Positions 1 through 33,910 of a DNA stretch of 64,000 nt are shown here, in pieces. A program made the translations under genes and the position numbers. The DNA lies in assembly GCA_020137815.1 (NCBI GenBank), contig CM035356.1:7642211-7706210 (forward strand). Reading direction: 5' to 3'. Each line of letters begins with the position of its first letter. Position 1 is the first letter of the stretch. Under the pieces are notes generated by a model, which saw only the letters and a program-made list of their open reading frames with translations, made no database searches and was not told where the DNA came from. Source of the stretch: Hormiphora californensis. Its lineage: Eukaryota > Ctenophora > Tentaculata > Cydippida > Pleurobrachiidae.

Positions 1-118
1 AATTGCCCCCTAAATTTATTACCATCGTCCATTCACTACCACATTTCCCAAAGATACAAAATTTCAATTTCCCCAATTCCCAAATTCTCCCTAATCACTA
101 AAATTTCAATTAACTCAC
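1..118. other. AT-rich flank, no gene seen
   Basis: This short AT-rich stretch lies beyond the last gene A exon I can place. It is probably intron, because the exon at 119-194 ends in a good donor (GTGAGT) that reads into it. I see no other signal. Confidence 0.4.
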
Positions 119-21988
<21,870 letters not shown>

Positions 21989-22689
21989 CTTCAGCAATCA
22001 AGTTCATACTAAACTTATCACAGTGAGTTTTAGTAGTTTTAGTAGGTTGAAGTGCATGAACAGCTGCAATTACACAACTCCGCCAAGCTTGGTCGGAGGG
22101 AGGATTCTGTACAAAACATTATTGGACAAAGAAACCGCGGTCGTTTAGCAATAGAAGTAGGTTTACATATAGCATTTAGAAACCCAAGAAAACATACAAA
22201 GATGCATTATAGCAAAATGATTCACAAACATGTGAATGCAATAACTTGAGGAAATACTTATATTATTGTTGAGCTGAGGACAATAGAGAGTGCTTTCATT
22301 ATGAGGCACGATATTATCTCGAAATGAAAGAAATAATGCAAATGAATTCAAACATTATGGAAATGCTTTTGGCCAGCCTCTCAAGATCAGACGTTCATCT
22401 CATAGTCATAATTGAGGGCATATTATAGTGATGAGTGATCATTGCTGAACTGCCAAGTAAACATGAGTAAATTCAAATGTGCCCATCATGTGCGATCAAT
22501 TATGAATTTATCTCAAACAAACGCTCTTTGAAACTAAACGATCTATAACAGCTGTGTATTACGTGGGGGTCGCGTGCCAGTCATCATGGAAGTACAATTC
22601 GTGGCTCACTATTCTACTTGATCAGTAATGAAAAGATTCAACGTGCATCACACTCTAGTACCAGAAAGTAAGAGACATGTAGGGATGAA

Positions 22690-22725
<36 letters not shown>

Positions 22726-23499
22726 AGAGAGAGAGAGGGAGAGGAGAGGGGGAGATACTTACTTTGATCTTTTGAAATGTTCCTATCCCAGAGGGCCATC
22801 CTTTCACGGGCCGCCTGTTTTCATTCCGGATCCCCGCACCAAATCGTTTAGTGAGTTTCTGTTTTGTGATAAAATCCGGTGAGGGGGTAGGGCTGGCACT
22901 TTCCCAAGGGAACTATCCCGATTCCCTTAAATTCACCCTGGCCCGCAAGTTCTGAAGGTTTTTAGGAGTGAATTCCACAACCTAGGACCACTGGGCCAAA
23001 GTTGGGTGTTAGAAAGAGTTTTTTCTTTCTTGACCCTTGCAAAATCAGGTTCCCCCTTCAGCCCATGCCTCGAGGGTTTGGTGGAAGGTCCATTGATTCT
23101 TAGGGACTCTTCTGGAAATCTTATGCTGTGGATTATGAATTTATCGCTCCGCCTCCGTTTAAGTGACATAACCCAGATTTTCCCAAACGTTTCCCCGTAA
23201 CCTATCCTTTTAGACCTCATCTTTCGTGAAACCCCCCGGGGCGGGTTCCGGAGTTGTATATCTCCCCCATCGGGGCACATAAAGGGGAGAGTATTTCCCT
23301 CGTCTCCACCGATCTTATGGATGACATTATTCCTGATCCCTCTGCTAAACACCTGAAGCCCACGGCCCTACGCCTGCCTCTATACTACTTGCTTGGGGGG
23401 CCTCCAGGGAAAAATCTTCAAACCTGAGCCCCCCTCGGAGTTGGTCTTGGTGTTAGAAACCCGCCACTGGTTTGTAGGACGCCTCAAGGTAGGTAGAGT

Positions 23500-23530
<31 letters not shown>

Positions 23531-23964
23531 AGAGAGAGAAGAGGAGAGAGAAGAGATAGTCAGCGATAGAGAGAGCAGAGAGATGGGGGGTGAGAAGGTT
23601 GTCATTGGGTCAGGACTGATATATAATAACGGAGAGAATACATGGAGTGCATCATATGCACGCGACGTTCGTATTGTTATTTACCGTCATCGGAACCAAT
23701 GAACTTTCAAACTTGAAGACGACGAGCTAGAGACGAGAGCGAAAAGTGCTCTCTTTCTCTCTTCCTCGCGCGCTCTCGCGAAACGCCTCTCATAGTCTCC
23801 TCGATACGAGCTCGGCTCACAAATCAACTCAAAGATAGGATACAAGAGTATAGAGTCTATTTACCGGTTCCTGTGAAGGCGAGACATAATACAGAGTAAT
23901 CTCACCGCGGGCAAATAGATTGTAAACCTTCAACTTCCTGCTATCTCTCTCCTTTTCCACTCTT

Positions 23965-24049
<85 letters not shown>

Positions 24050-25250
24050 GTATCTCTCTTGATGGTGGCTTGTCCCCGGCATCCTATTTGCATAAATCGC
24101 TCGCCCCTATTATAATTATGGTACCATAACTACACATGTCAGACCTATATCATCGTTCACCACACAATGTGAGAAATCAAAAGTGTACAATTTATTGGCA
24201 AACTAAAATCATTTTCCGTTTAGGAAACTAAAATTGTTCCACACCTACTACCGTAATTATAGTTTAAAGTTAAACTAGCCAGACATCACACACGCCAATC
24301 TCTCTTTCTCTGATCGCTGGATTGCCCAGTTTAAAACCGAAAGATATCAAAATGGCTATTTTTAGATTCATCTCATACTTCCTAAATCTAAGTTTGGATC
24401 AGTGCATCATAAATCAGCATAAATGAGCTACAAAGTTCATTAAAAGCTGAGATATATTTTATTACAGTGATATCGGTCCTTTGCAAAAACACAACGGTGT
24501 ACCAAAGGGGGGGGGGGGGGGTCAGCCGATATTGGCCTTGGATATAATTATGTACCTAAGGAGGAAATTTATCAGTAGTAGTAGCTGCAATGGTGTGATT
24601 CCAAGCGCTAATGAGTTAGAAGGGGTCGCAACCGATTCTTGCTCGGCCCGACCTTTCACACCTGAACGTTATACACATAACGGAAATTACAGCTGTAGCT
24701 GAATAAATTCAACATCTAAGGGCAGGATCATCTCTATACTATACTGAATCCGCGGGTAGTTCAGATGGTAGGGGTCTTTTGACATGTCCGCCCTAAAAGC
24801 ATTGTGTATTGCCTCTTTCCTCTCACATACTCTCACTATCATTACGTCCTCTCCCTCCCTCTCCCCCGAAGATCTGCAGTTGGCTAGTGGTATGTTAGCC
24901 CCTCAACAGTGTACAGTTTGCTGTATGTCAAGATATGGAGAGGGAGGGAGGGCTCTGATATGGAGAGGGTCAAGGAGTCGGAGAAGGGATATATCGAGAG
25001 GTGCAGGGTGCGGATACGAAGAGGATACCATTGTATCCGTAGCCACATTTAACTACCACATCAGTAGCTATTGTGATACTTCCAGAAATTGGATGGTTGC
25101 TATGGTTGCATACAATTGTTGTTTTGCACAAAAACTTGTAATTATAGCAAACACTTCTCCTAAGACGAGCTGTACTGATTGGTTTATTATACGAATGATG
25201 TTATGCCGTTATTTTCTGTCACTTTTACTGTCATTATGAAATAAATAGTT
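21989..25250. repeat. Intronic/intergenic stretch with GA/CT tracts and a retroelement remnant
   Basis: GA or CT microsatellites lie at about 22689-22755, 23499-23580 and 23963-24058. A run of 15 G is at 24507-24521. A non-LTR retrotransposon remnant (22860-23400) is listed separately. The plus-strand frame at 24784-25239 has no recognisable features. A minus-strand segment ending at a GTAAGTAT donor near 22763 adjoins the retroelement remnant. Confidence 0.45.
22860..23400 (-). pseudogene. Degraded non-LTR retrotransposon, reverse-transcriptase C-terminal region
   Basis: On the minus strand an open stretch (22933-23352) contains, in order, a segment like the 'SLKRRRSDKFIIH' block after the RT thumb and then TQLWPSGPRLWNSLLKTFR. 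The latter matches the 'R..LWNSLP..LR' pattern typical of the C-terminal end of LINE-type (CR1/RTE/Jockey-like) ORF2 proteins. The catalytic RT core is absent and the frame is closed on both sides, so this is a truncated, dead fragment. The clade cannot be assigned from this piece. Confidence 0.6.
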
Positions 25251-26818
25251 ATACAGGGTGTCCCATATATTCTGTGGGTCGGTTGGCGAGCTGTCACGCA
25301 AAAACGGTGATAGTTGTGTGAAAACAAACTACGGGAGTGTGCTGGATTAATTCCTTCCTAACTGATGGCTTTGTTTTTAAATTAAATTTCAAAAGTTCAT
25401 TTTTCATGAATGAACATTCCTGTCATTCATTCGTGAATTCTGAAATATTGTTTACCTTGAGTAAAAAACTTTTCTTTGGCTCGAAATTATCTTTCCAATG
25501 AGCACCATAAAAATCAAATTGAAGCACCGGATCGCATGGCAGGTGAGAAAATGCAAATGCATGATTTTGGCCATTCCTGCGACTTTCAATCAGCTGTATC
25601 ACCGCTACTTTCAGTTCAATCCTTTTAAAAGTTTGGGCGAACATTGGTGAAGATAAGATCTTTGCTCACAAGAAAAATCAAGGTCAAAAGTCAAAGTTCA
25701 TTTTTCATTTTTGGTAGTTCATTCCACTCATTCAGGAACAAACATCCCTAAAGTGACGAAAAGGTTTGGGTTTTGTTTGGCTTATGTCCTGAAACGACAG
25801 AGAGGTGTAAAAACGTGTTTCCGGGCTAGTTAGTTGGTGTCCATGTGATCATTATGATATCTGACACCTTTGCTGAGCCATAATTAAGAGATTTTCTCAA
25901 ATTCAAACATGGGATACGAGTATTCTGCGATTGGTATCGTGCACCAATAACAAGAGATCCCATAGCACCTCAAAAATTATGATTAGCTAAATGAAATGAG
26001 TTGATTCACGCTTGAAAATGTTCGTTTAGTCCGAATTTACATTGGTTTTAATCTTTTCAATCGTAAATCAACTCATTTTTAGCTAATCATAATTTTTGAG
26101 GTGCTATGGGATCTCTTGTTATTGGTGCACGATACCAATCGCAGAATACTCGTATCCCATGTTTGAATTTGAGAAAATCTCTTAATTATGGCTCAGCAAA
26201 GGTGTCAGATATCATAATGATCACATGGACACCCACTAACTAGCCCGGAAACACGTTTTTACACCTCTCTGTCGTTTCAGGACATGGGCCAAACAAAACC
26301 CAAACCTTTTCGTCACTTTAGGGATGTTTGTTCCTGAATGAGTGGAATGAACTACCAAAACTGAAAAATGAACTTTGACTTTTGACCTTGATTTTTCTTG
26401 TGAGCAAAGATCTTATCTTCACCAATGTTCACCCAAACTTTTAAAAGGATTGAACTGAAAGTAGCGGTGATACAGCTGATTGAAAGTCGCAGGAATGGCC
26501 AAAATCATGCATTTGCATTTTCTCACCTGCCATGCGATCCGGTGCTTCAATTTGATTTTTATGGTGCTCATTGGAAAGATAATTTCGAGCCAAAGAAAAG
26601 TTTTTTACTCAAGGTAAACAATATTTCAGAATTCACGAATGAATGACAGGAATGTTCATTCATGAAAAATGAACTTTTGAAATTTAATTTAAAAACAAAG
26701 CCATCAGTTAAGAAGGAATTAATCCAGCACACTCCCGTAGTTTGTTTTCACACAACTATCACCGTTTTTGCGTGACAGCTCGCCAACCGACCCACAGAAT
26801 ATATGGGACACCCTGTAT
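25251..26818. mobile_element. 1.57 kb palindromic (foldback) DNA element, copy 1
   Basis: The ends are TACAGGGTGTCCCATAT and its exact complement. The two arms, each about 750 bp, are nearly identical inverted copies around a short asymmetric centre (about 26000-26070). TA at each end suggests a Tc1/mariner-like target site, inferred from the end sequence. Each arm carries the same 73-codon open frame (25423-25644 minus, 26425-26646 plus) starting MF[AT]QTFKRIELKVAV. I recognise no transposase motif. A related palindrome lies at 62254-63824. Confidence 0.8.
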
Positions 26819-26911
26819 ATGATCGATTATGATCACCTCCCGATCATCTATTTGAAGCCAAAAACGTCTGTATATAAGTTTGGTGTTAAACTAGCTACAG
26901 AACACAGAACT

Positions 26912-26940
26912 GTGGTCAGAGCATTGGCCTGACAGCTACA
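26912..26940. repeat. Copy of dispersed motif GTCAGAGCATTGGCCTGAC
   Basis: It is preceded by AGAACTGTG, as in the copy at about 19755, so the shared unit is at least 30 bp. Confidence 0.55.
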
Positions 26941-26963
26941 GAACATTATTCGGGTCTACTTAC

Positions 26964-27127
26964 ACTTCATCCACAGCCTTCTTCCACCGATTCCGAACGG
27001 TTAGATCCACAATTCTCGGTCCTGGTGTTTCCGTTGAAACAAATATCTCCAGTTCTCGCTCCGCTTTTGTCTGTGGTGAGTCCTGCACCTCTGCCAACTC
27101 CCCATCTTCAGCAGCAGGCATGTCGAG
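26964..27127 (-). CDS. Minus-strand exon ending VRNRWKKAVDEV (gene A-like)
   Basis: The exon has acceptor TTCAAATCTAG and donor GTAAGT, entering in phase 0 and leaving with two bases. The peptide starts LDMPAAEDGELAEVQDSPQ, is acidic, and ends VRNRWKKAVDEV. The RNRWK end matches that of gene A exon F. This links it by style to gene A, probably as an upstream part, but the phase gap to exon A means an intervening exon is missing. An ATG at codon 3 could also be a start. Confidence 0.5.
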
Positions 27128-28159
27128 CTAGATTTGAACAGATATATAGATTCAAGATTCACAGATATAATATACTTTTGATATACAGATAGGTGTTTAT
27201 CAAACAAAATATGTAATAACAAAAAATATATAGTACGAAGTGTGTAACAAAGAGGAAAATGAAGACTTCAGACATCCGAAGACCGACAAACTTGTCAGGG
27301 CAGTTGCCATTTAATAAACAACTTATTGACAAATGAGTAAAGCTGTAGAGAGGCCACCACAAAAACTGTGTTATTGCGTTGAATAACTATAATAGGGGTG
27401 TTAGTTGTTACTCATTGAGTAATACTCAACACGCATCGCAACCGTGACGAGAATTCTAAAGAAGGTCCTATACTAGTTGAACTCAAACAAACACCATGGG
27501 AGAAAATAGTGTAGTAGTTTGTTGGAATTCGTCCTTACGACAGATGGCTGTCAGTTGGCACCTTTTCCTGTTTTTATTGCCAGCTTCAACTAGCTCTACC
27601 CTATGAAGTTATTCTAGTTCGGTACCAATTATCAATTCTGTGGAGGAGGATGACAGGACGTCGAAACGGCCAAGAAATAGCCTGCACAAGCATTCAATAA
27701 TATTGTATACCGGAAACGCCTGACTGAAACACTGAAACAAGTATAAATTCCAAACAAAGTGGTGAAACCAAAAAGTGGAATTTCTAATTCAGATCGATAT
27801 GTATGCAGAAGCCACTATTGATCACAATTGATACGCCTGATTTCAAAAGAACGGATGCATCCTCTGTATATTATTTTAGATCAAATAGTAGCAATCATTA
27901 CATGCTTGAGGCATCTTACGCTACAGTTTCATTCTCTCTCTTTCTCCCCCACTCATGCTCTCTTTCTCTCCCCTCTTCCTATATCTATAGCTCCGATAAT
28001 CAAGAGGCCGGACAGGATTTGAGGGTTGCATGGTGACACGCGATCACTCCATGGGGTACCTCAGAATATACTACTAGAGGCCCTGCATGTTATCAGTTGC
28101 AGCACATCATGTAGACGAATTCAGAGATAAATTACGCGAAATCATCCACGAGAAGTAGT

Positions 28160-28214
<55 letters not shown>

Positions 28215-29577
28215 GGAGAGAGAGAGAGAGAGAGATCCATATCAAAGAGGGACAGAAATGAGAATCAGATAAATCAACCCACGTCACCTGATATATCAGC
28301 TACCAATATCTAGTTATGATTAGCAAATGTTATACACATCTGCATCATGGAGACTACATAGTGATATGAAAGTTATCATAGACTTGATGGGAAGCCTCTG
28401 GAGAGATGGGGAGAGAGAGCTGCTTAAGAAAGAGGACCCTCGAGGGAGAAGGAGAGAAGGATAGCGGATTTAGAAAGAGAGACTTGGGGAGTCAGAGAGG
28501 CTTCAGAAAGAGGGAGAGAGTCTATGGGAAGAAGGAGGGAGGAAAGATACGAAGGGATAGGACTGTTCACCGGACGCTGTGTTGATAGGTTTTCCTGAGC
28601 TGGACTTCTAAGCAGGGAAAGCAAACAGGAACTAGTGAACTACATTAAATGATATGCTAGTGCTCTCTAAGTCCATTTTAATGATATATTGTTCTTCTCT
28701 CCAGTATAATATGTACAGTTATTAGTGCGAGTCAGTACGTGCAGTAATGAATTAATAACAGTAGCTGGAACTGCTTTCCACAGATCTGTGCAACTCGTAC
28801 ACCGGTCCTGTACTTACAAAACTTATGAAAATAACAGACAACTCTTATGAAAATTACAAACAGTAAGATGCTAGATGACCAATTAAATTTGTTGAAAGAA
28901 TGGCATTTTCCACGGCTTTGAGAGACCAACTGTTTGAAGCTGCAATAACAAAATCTAACAACAATAATATATGCTTATTAATATCGCTCACATATTCCAC
29001 ATAATGGAATAGTAGCAGCACAGATTGCATTTCCTGTTTGTCCAGTATTAGGACCAAATGAAACAAAAGAAGAGACTAGCAAATGAAATGGAACCTAAAA
29101 GTGAAAGTTGTACCTACTGATCGCACACAAGAAGTTCTTCCCCGTTGTAGGGGAGAGCACATGTCGTCTTCGCAGTTAAAAAGCTGAACTGTCATTCTGT
29201 TGTCTGTTTACTACAGGTCTGACAAGAACCACACAGTTGACAGTCGTACTTGAATTGCTCATACTTTTTTAAAAAACATGTGTTCCGTGCGAAGCGCAGT
29301 GTCAGAGACTCAGTCGTACAACACAAGTATGTCTGTCTGATGTATAAATTTTTGTACAATAGGTAGTAGGTACCCCACCCGCCCTGTTGCAAAGAACAAC
29401 GACCCGCCGGGACCATGACTCAACAAAAATTTCTGTCCCTGGCTCTCCTTTAGAATTAGCTAAATCAACCCACGTCATCTGAGAGCATATCAGCTGCCGA
29501 TATAAATATCTAGTTATACCCCCGCCAACATCCACAGCCCCCCCCCCTAACCCCCGAATCCAACAATTAGCACATAC
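27128..29577. other. Non-coding stretch, GA tract
   Basis: This stretch holds a GA/GATA microsatellite (28160-28235) and GA-rich degenerate sequence (28400-28560). An imperfect duplication of ATTTTCATAAG lies near 28820-28860, just upstream (on the minus strand) of a GTAAGTAC site. No exon here fits the neighbours in phase. Confidence 0.4.
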
Positions 29578-29757
29578 TTAATTGCTGCTCTGATCCACGC
29601 ATCTTTAGTGTTTATCGGTAGTTTCCTAGCAACTGGTTTGGTAGCTGATGCTGCTGGTGACGGAGCTGTTGTTGTTCCTTCTGGTTCTGTTGTTGTTCCT
29701 TCTGGTTGAATTGTTATCACTGCAGCAGTACTGGATTCCTCTATCGTATTGAGGGTA
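29578..29757 (-). CDS. Minus-strand exon, T/P-rich, ends KDAWIRAAIK (gene A-like)
   Basis: The 180-base exon has acceptor CCTATCCTCAG and a strong GTATGTG donor, entering with one base and leaving with two. The peptide has an internal repeat, QPEGTTTEPEGTTTAPSP, and a C-terminal KDAWIRAAI that resembles the aromatic-basic ends of gene A exons. It fits the phase of the exon at 30296-30428. Its family is unknown. Confidence 0.5.
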
Positions 29758-30205
29758 CTGAGGATAGGGGTGCAGAAGGGGTTAAAGACGTTCTTTCTTC
29801 AAGTTTCTTGAGGGTTTTTAGTGGAGTTGTATTATACATGTGATAAAAAAATACACAGTTTATTATGTGACTTGGCATCTCTCTCTAGACCACTCCCATG
29901 TACATGGCGTTATACACATGAGAGGATAATTTTCAATTCGAAAATAATCGATTTGCTCATAGCCACATACTGCAATAATCTGGCAATGAAGCTGCTTTTC
30001 AAGATGGTCAGATTTTGAATAAAATATTGTACATGACGTGTCGACCATTAAAATAGCTTGGTAACGAAATAAACCCTTCCTTGCCAGCGCGATACCATTC
30101 AAATAGCACCCAAAAACATGTACATACATGACGTGACGACCATTCAAATAGCGTGCACTCATCCCCAACACCAACCCCAACCATCGTGCACCCATCTACT
30201 CACAT

Positions 30206-30281
30206 GGGTAACGAAATTACCCCTAATGCATCACGTTTTAGCATCTCCGCAGTCCGCAAGGTAGGGGTAATTTCGTTACCC
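30206..30281. mobile_element. Small inverted-repeat element (GGTAACGAAATTACCCC)
   Basis: GGGTAACGAAATTACCCCTA and its complement face each other across a 35-base loop, right beside the donor of the next exon. Related sequences occur at 30058-30080, 14201-14288 and 60775-60831. Confidence 0.6.
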
Positions 30282-30295
30282 AGCTCTGCACTTAC

Positions 30296-30428
30296 CTTGG
30301 GTTCCTCCGCGGCGAGGGAGATCGTTTTGGGGCAGGTTTGATTTCCAGGGGCACGGGTGTACTTTCCACGATAATGGGTGATGTTGCTTTTATACTGTTT
30401 TCTACCAGGGGCGAGATAAATACTGTTC
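30296..30428 (-). CDS. Minus-strand exon, proline-rich with basic end (gene A-like)
   Basis: The 133-base exon runs from acceptor AGTACAG to a GTAAGTG donor, with two bases at each end. The peptide reads TVFISPLVENSIKATSPIIV and then ESTPVPLEIKPAPKRSPSPR. The KRSPSPRR end resembles an SH3-binding or phosphorylated basic motif, which is inference only. It splices in frame to the exon at 29578-29757. Confidence 0.5.
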
Positions 30429-31054
30429 CTGTACTACCGTTCATATCTTGAATTCATGTTCTTCACTGCAAGAGGGGGGAATTCGTTAAAAGATGGAATA
30501 TTTTGAGGTTGTAAATGAGTTTGCAATTTTGCAAACTCACATACGAGGTCAATTATGGGCCACCAGGGTAGGGATGGGGGTTGAAAAGCAAGCAGGGACA
30601 AACAAAGTGGACACATGGACTAAGAAAACAACCCAGAGGCCAAAATAAAAACACGTGAGAGGGCTGAAAAATGTCAAGAATTAGGAGTAGCGGGACTGAG
30701 GAAAAACAAACATGGAGTCGAGTAGAAGTACGAATAGAATTTAAACGAGCTATCGAGACACAAAATCGCCCAAACTAATGCCAATATGTATGCGGTTACA
30801 CGTTAATAGTTAACCAAGGAATGCAAATTATAGTAATTTAAATTAGTACTCAATAGTAATTCAATTGGCTCCGGAATTCGCAAGGAGCTTTTCAAGACCT
30901 GAGAAAAAATCAAATTGTTTATAATTATGCAGAATTCGCACCGTCGCGTTAAATAGCTACTCAGAAACGAATTGTGTTAAACAGGAACTCTACAGAGTGC
31001 GATTCAGATTGTTTTTATTTTCACCGCGTGAATAGTAGAGAGAAACTTATATTA

Positions 31055-31163
31055 CAGAGAAAATGAGGGAAAGAGAGGGAAAGAGAGAGAAAAGGAGGGA
31101 GAGAAGGGAAGGATGGATAGAGAGGGAAAGAGAGAGAGAAAGAGATAGAAAAAGGAGAGAGAT

Positions 31164-31245
<82 letters not shown>
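31055..31245. repeat. GA microsatellite
   Basis: A GGGA/GAAA-rich stretch passes into an almost pure (GA)n tract of about 80 bp. Frames through it (Arg-Glu or Ser-Leu repeats) are not coding. Confidence 0.9.
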
Positions 31246-31248
<3 letters not shown>

Positions 31249-31870
31249 ATAGAGATGAAAAGTAACGCCACATAAAACATGGATAAAAAACATATTTTGC
31301 TCTCTCAACGTGCACAATTCATCACATGATAAAGGGTCAAATTTAGTTCATTCTGGCTCTGATCCTCGCTGCTCTTTCTCGTCTTTTCTCTATTTCTCTA
31401 TCATTTCGACAATCAATAATCTTTAGTTTTCGCTTGAAAATCAAAATGGAAGCAAACGTAAAAGGCAATGACTGTAGAAAATGAAATGTACTTCGAAATA
31501 CAAAGCGTAAAACACGTCTGATAGACTCGAAGGAGGAGTTGCTGGACGAAAAAGACAGAAATTATAATGAATGGTTATTATGAGGGAGGGGGAGCCACAA
31601 AAAGCAACACATACTGACAGGAGTGCTGACAACAGAGAGAGGAATTGGAATTTGGGGGAGGCCTACTACAGAGTTCCCAGTGCTGTCAGAGCATTGGCAT
31701 GTCAGTCCCAGCAGTGGGAAAAACCCGGGCCTCTCCCTAATTCCAATATTCCCACGTGCTAAACAAACTCAGAAAGAGAAAGACAGAGAACAAATCTACT
31801 CTTTCTCTGAAATGTTCCGGAGTGAGACAGGGTCGAGGAAGGCAAAATATTCCGTCCCTTGTTGTCCAAG

Positions 31871-32404
31871 GGCCTTTCTTAACGAGCTGCACCCTGCAAT
31901 TGCACCCTGCAATTGCACCCTGCAATTGCACCCTACAAACTTCTTTCTTAACGAGAGTTTGCACCCTGCAATTGCACCCTGCAATTGCACCCTGCAAACC
32001 TTCGTTAAGAAAGAAAGTTGTAGGGTGCAATTGCATGCTTCACACGTGACCCAGTCACGTGCCATGTTGATGTGGTAATGCTGTGTGTATCAATGCCAAT
32101 AGGTGATGATAAACAATGCCCCGTAAACCGGGTTTCATGTTTCACTACCCCTCAACTTCCCACGTTCATTGCGCACGTGACTGGGTCACGTGTAAAGGGT
32201 GCAATTGCACCCTACAAGAACCTTTCTTAACGAGAGTTGTAGGGTGCAATTGTAGGGTGCAATTGCAGGGTGTAATAGGTCCTCCTGTTACACCCCTACA
32301 GGGTGCAAAGACCTTTCTTAACGAGACAGAAAGTGGATTGCACCCTGCAATTGCAGGGTGCAATTGCAGGGTGCAATTGTAGTTTTTGTCTCGTTAAGAA
32401 AGGC
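31871..32404. repeat. Foldback structure of repeated TGCAATTGCACCC and CTTTCTTAACGAG units
   Basis: The outer ends GGCCTTTCTTAACGAG and its complement face each other 530 bp apart. Inside, CTTTCTTAACGAG recurs in both orientations. It alternates with tandem runs of a 12-13 bp palindromic unit (GCACCCTGCAATT / AATTGCAGGGTGC). The middle carries two copies of CACGTGACCCAGTCACGTG in opposite orientations. Many alternative stems are possible. It is non-coding despite long frames. Confidence 0.75.
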
Positions 32405-32563
32405 CCCAAGAAGACTCCGAGAAATGACACCTTGCGAAACGAAGACACGATGGAATTCTTCATGGAATTAACGCGGTTATATATTTTACTAGACCATGAT
32501 AATGGGAATAATGCAGAAACTTCATAAATTCAGTAGGAATATCACGGGAACTAGGAAGTTTAC

Positions 32564-32751
32564 CGGATCACGAGCTTGTTTTTTCAGCGTGGTAATTAGA
32601 TAATAGTCACGGGGCAGAGACAGGGGCAGCTCCAAGAACATGATAGTCTGGTGTGTGTATAGCCTAGCTGCTAGTGGGAGGTCGGATTCGACTGCATCAT
32701 CATGCATGATAGGAATAAGGTCCTCGGAATGGGCAACGATCGGTGCAGATA
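32564..32751 (-). CDS. Minus-strand exon with PRDYYLITTLKKQARDP (gene A-like, uncertain)
   Basis: The 188-base exon has acceptor CCCTAAACCAG and donor GTAAAC, entering with two bases and leaving in phase 0. The peptide passes through DDAVESDLPLAARLYTHQT and IMFLELPLSLPRDYYLITT to LKKQARDP. It is less disordered than the other exons and looks like part of a folded helix. Its phase does not match the exon at 30296, so it may belong to the same gene with an exon missing, or to a different gene. Confidence 0.4.
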
Positions 32752-33678
32752 CTGGTTTAGGGTGAGTTGGTCATCATAATAATGGCCACTGAAAGCTTGT
32801 CTACTAATCTTATCAGCGATGATCAGTGTATTTATAGAGTCTAAATATATACCTCAAACTGTTACGTGCAACTGATGTAGAACTTCAATCAACAAGGACA
32901 AGTGTTTTATAACTACCACAAGAGGGATGGTGAGAGTGAGTGAGTGAGGGAGAGTGAGTGAGGGAGAAGGGGAGAGAGAGAGAGATGAATATCAAAGGAC
33001 CGACAACTCCTTCACAAATCATGCTGTGGAACTATTGGTAGATAAGAGTATGAAGCATGATGAAAAAAATATGCTGTATAGATGGTAAATGATAAAGATA
33101 GTTGTAAAATGAGAGAAATATAGACGGAAAAAGAGAGAAAGATAGTCGGAAAAAGATAGACAGAAAAAGAGAGAAAGATAGACGGGCAGAAAGATGGTCA
33201 AAAGGACGAATAGTACGAAATCACGTCAAGCAAAGGTGTACACAGATCGTAGTGTGTGTAAAATATACAAAAATCAGAGACATCTACTAGTTTTTTCTTC
33301 CTCCCCCTCTATTCTATCTCTCTATCTCTATTTCTCTATCTTTTTTCAACATAACGAGCAGATCAGCAAGCAACAACAAAGCACACTTGACAGATGCATC
33401 TGTATATTTGATACACACACAAACAGCATGAAAAGAACGTCGACTAAATAATATGTAGTCGACGTTCTTTTTATACAAGAAGCATTATTTTCATGCCAAA
33501 CACAATTTATGACATGAGATGGGTATATTTTTAAGACATCTCCTAAAAATCGAATCTTGGCATTCCTCGAATAGTGGGTAGTGGCCCAAATGACGTACTG
33601 TAACATCTACTGCTGTGCAATTTCCCTGCACTTACACAATGGGTATCTGTGAAGAGTATCTAGCACCAATTGATGAGT

Positions 33679-33777
<99 letters not shown>

Positions 33778-33910
33778 CTCGCTCTATCGCTCTTCTCTCT
33801 CTCGCTCGCGCTCTCTCTCTGCTACTCTCATCTCTCTCTATCTCTCTCTCGCTTCTCGCTCTCTCTTGTCGTCTCTTTCTTCTCTATCTCGACCTCTAGC
33901 TGGAGAGACG
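32752..33910. repeat. Non-coding, GA tract and hairpin
   Basis: This contains GAGTGA/GA repeats near 32930-32985 and an AAAAAGAGAGAAAGATAG-type repeat (33120-33190). A hairpin of AAAAGAACGTCGACTA with its complement lies at 33431-33471. A (GA)n tract of about 95 bp (33680-33774) is followed by degenerate CT sequence. Confidence 0.6.

Noticed and set aside
24750-24785. tRNA-like A box (TAGTTCAGATGG)
   Set aside because: No B box or cloverleaf follows. At most it is a fragment of a tRNA-derived SINE.
24784-25239. 151-codon plus-strand frame
   Set aside because: It has mixed composition and no domain or signal pattern I trust. It ends next to the palindromic element and shows no splice support.
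31623-32078. Long frames on both strands with Cys-Asn-Cys-Thr-Leu-Gln repeats
   Set aside because: They are translations of the TGCAATTGCACCC array inside the foldback structure.
31871-32404. CRISPR-like array
   Set aside because: The repeats are short, palindromic and in both orientations, with no regular unique spacers, in a eukaryotic intron-rich setting.
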